Shown: piece after piece, positions 40,970 to 41,911 of the stretch
Layout of the letters: each line of letters opens with the position of its first letter
Position numbering within the stretch: position 1 is the first letter of the stretch
NCBI GenBank assembly: GCA_027315365.1
Contig: DAHUYF010000107.1
Coordinates: 1-41,911, forward strand
DNA length: 41,911 bases
DNA from: Rhodospirillales bacterium
Lineage (GTDB): Bacteria; Pseudomonadota; Alphaproteobacteria; ATCC43930; CGMCC-115725
Reading direction: 5' to 3'
Notes under the pieces: generated by a model
The model's database searches: none
What the model saw: only the letters and a program-made list of their open reading frames with translations
Told to the model about the DNA's origin: nothing
Translations under genes and position numbers: made by a program

Positions 40970-41337
40970 GTCACAGCCGCCATCAATTTCCGGTCGAGCG
41001 TGACTAACTCGGCGCTCAGCGCGCGAGCGAGCCAAAGGTAGCTGGCATCGTAGGCGGTCAGACCTGTGGTCTCAGCGAGGTCCAGCGAAGCCGCATGGTC
41101 GATGGCGACGGTCTCCACCCTTAGCCGGTCTGCGAGGCGGAAGGCGGTGCGCAGCGCTTCCCGCTGGCTTGGCTGGCGTCGCATCTTCGTCAGGCAGACG
41201 TTAGCCAATTCGAAGTCGAGCAAGGAGGGCGCTACCAATCGGGCACCCTCCAGCCGCTCGGCAATCGTTTCCGCTTCCGGCTCCGCGAACAGCAGGGCTG
41301 CCAGTGCCGAGGCGTCCACCACCTTAACGTCGGTCAC
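40966..41337 (-). CDS. vapC: VapC-type PIN-domain toxin ribonuclease
   Basis: 123 aa from GTG 41337. The four acidic residues of PIN ribonucleases are present: Asp8 in VVDASALAALLF, Glu43 in LLDFELANV, Asp97 in TAYDASYLWLA and Asp115 in LVTLDRKLM. VapC toxins cut tRNA or rRNA when not bound by antitoxin. Its start overlaps the antitoxin gene end by 14 nt. The C-terminus overlaps the next small frame (ATGA). It appears intact, unlike its restriction-related neighbours. Confidence 0.93.
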   Translation of the reverse strand: MTDVKVVDASALAALLFAEPEAETIAERLEGARLVAPSLLDFELANVCLTKMRRQPSQREALRTAFRLADRLRVETVAIDHAASLDLAETTGLTAYDASYLWLARALSAELVTLDRKLMAAVT

Positions 41338-41560
41338 GGTCGGCCCGTATGATGGCGGCTGAGTCTGCCCGTGTGCGGAGGCCCAGGCGCCGAACTTCTG
41401 CGAGTAGCTCAGCGGGGCTTAGGTCCCGCTCGGGCCGGACCGCTTCCTCGATGATGGCGAGCAACTCACCTTGCAGCGACCGATGGTGTCGCTCCGCCCG
41501 CTGCCGCAGGCGCTTAACGACCTCGTCCGGGGCATTCTTGATCGAGAGATTGATAGGCAT
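41324..41560 (-). CDS. vapB: FitA/VapB-type ribbon-helix-helix antitoxin
   Basis: 78 aa from ATG 41560. The N-terminus NLSIKNAPDEVVKRLRQRAE and RHHRSLQGELLAIIEEA is a ribbon-helix-helix (Arc/MetJ, FitA-like) DNA-binding domain. The rest (AELLAEVRRLGLRTR) is the toxin-binding tail. It neutralises VapC and typically represses its own promoter upstream. The region upstream holds GGAACC just before the ATG. It is fully compatible with a functional pair. Confidence 0.93.
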   Translation of the reverse strand: MPINLSIKNAPDEVVKRLRQRAERHHRSLQGELLAIIEEAVRPERDLSPAELLAEVRRLGLRTRADSAAIIRADRDRR

Positions 41561-41792
41561 GGTTCCAAACCTGCTCCGATTCAGAACCCTGATAGCACAA
41601 AGCGGCCTCTCGGGCCACTCTATGGAGCAATTAGAGGGCTATGGCGTAGAGATAGTGCTCATCATCGTCGGTCGTGGCCCGCCAAATCTATCTCACAGCG
41701 CGCCAGGCTTTCCGGTGGCGACCCGTAACCGCGATGACCCTGCTCATGAGTCAGTACAGCGCCGTCCCAGCCAGGGGAATCGGGTGAAGGGG

Positions 41793-41911
41793 TCATGCGG
41801 CGATGAGGCTGGCGAGGAAGTCGTCATCCCAAGCGGCGACCTTGCGTCTGAGGCGGAGGGAGTCTTTGCTGGGGGCCTTTCGGATCAGGTTGTGTGCCAT
41901 GTGCTTGAGGG
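41793..41911 (-). mobile_element. C-terminal end of an ISAs1-like transposase, cut by the right window edge
   Basis: The minus strand at the right edge reads LKHMAHNLIRKAPSK followed by DSLRLRRKVAAWDDDFL and a TGA stop at 41795-41793. The pattern of HMAxNLI, a basic KxRRK stretch and WDDDFL matches the C-terminal end of ISAs1-family transposases as I know them. Only 38 codons are visible, so whether the element is complete lies beyond the edge. Terminal inverted repeats were not identified in the 230 nt before vapB. Confidence 0.65.

Noticed and set aside
36870-41911. Search for a direct repeat of the tRNA-Ser 3' end as the second attachment site
   Set aside because: No copy of TTCGAATCTCACCCCATCC or its parts longer than about 9 bases was seen by eye.
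1-41911. CRISPR arrays and rRNA genes
   Set aside because: No regularly spaced direct repeats and no rRNA-like sequence were seen anywhere in the window.

Overview
The window reads as a chromosomal segment of a very GC-rich alphaproteobacterium, most likely from the Rhodospirillales or a neighbouring order. The evidence is the gene order (lytic transglycosylase, rlpA, dacC, tmk and holB, metG, tatD, PhnP-like hydrolase, all on one strand), a perfect CtrA-type box (TTAA-N7-TTAA), the short MetRS without a zinc knuckle, and the FitA-like vapBC pair. No species name can be given from the sequence alone.

Layout, left to right. (1) 1-14044, minus strand: the structural core of a type VI secretion system in the transcription order tssJ-K-L-M-A-B-C-hcp-E-F-G. 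tssG is cut by the left edge. ClpV/TssH, VgrG/TssI, PAAR and effector genes are not in the window and may lie beyond the left edge. Candidate promoters lie before tssJ and in the tssA-tssB gap. A hairpin sits between hcp and tssE. (2) 14455-18859, minus strand: MBL-fold hydrolase, tatD, metG and holB, a housekeeping run. (3) 18975-29427: an accessory block of about 10.5 kb lying between holB and tmk, genes that are usually neighbours in alphaproteobacteria. It holds a tightly overlapped minus-strand operon (periplasmic ligand-binding protein, acyl-CoA-dehydrogenase-fold flavoprotein, large alpha/beta hydrolase), a plus-strand glycosylation operon (GT4, GT9 with a long N-terminal extension, GT87-like membrane transferase) and a convergent GT39-like membrane protein. 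(4) 29622-33650, minus strand: tmk, dacC (PBP5-like), rlpA and a lytic transglycosylase, that is nucleotide and peptidoglycan housekeeping. (5) 34049-36648: DUF2189 membrane protein, a double-hotdog thioesterase, and a small protein plus PilZ-domain gene pair behind the CtrA box. (6) 36780-41911: tRNA-Ser(UGA), with a large serine recombinase whose stop codon falls 3 bp past the tRNA CCA end, then a decaying mobile or defence region. That region holds a 73-aa partner of the recombinase, a HEPN-like gene broken by an in-frame amber codon, an N-truncated and frameshifted type I restriction specificity gene (hsdS), a vapBC toxin-antitoxin pair, and the 3' end of an ISAs1-like transposase at the right edge.

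How it fits together: the left third is a contact-dependent protein injection machine. The centre is conserved core metabolism, split by an island for surface glycan building and uptake or oxidation of an unknown small organic compound. The right end is an integration hot spot at a serine tRNA carrying remnants of restriction and toxin-antitoxin modules. The least explained items are the HsdS-HEPN module, whose start codon sits in the loop of a perfect 16-bp palindrome, the recombinase-linked 73-aa protein, the operator-like dyad inside a T6SS promoter, and the CtrA-boxed small-protein/PilZ pair.
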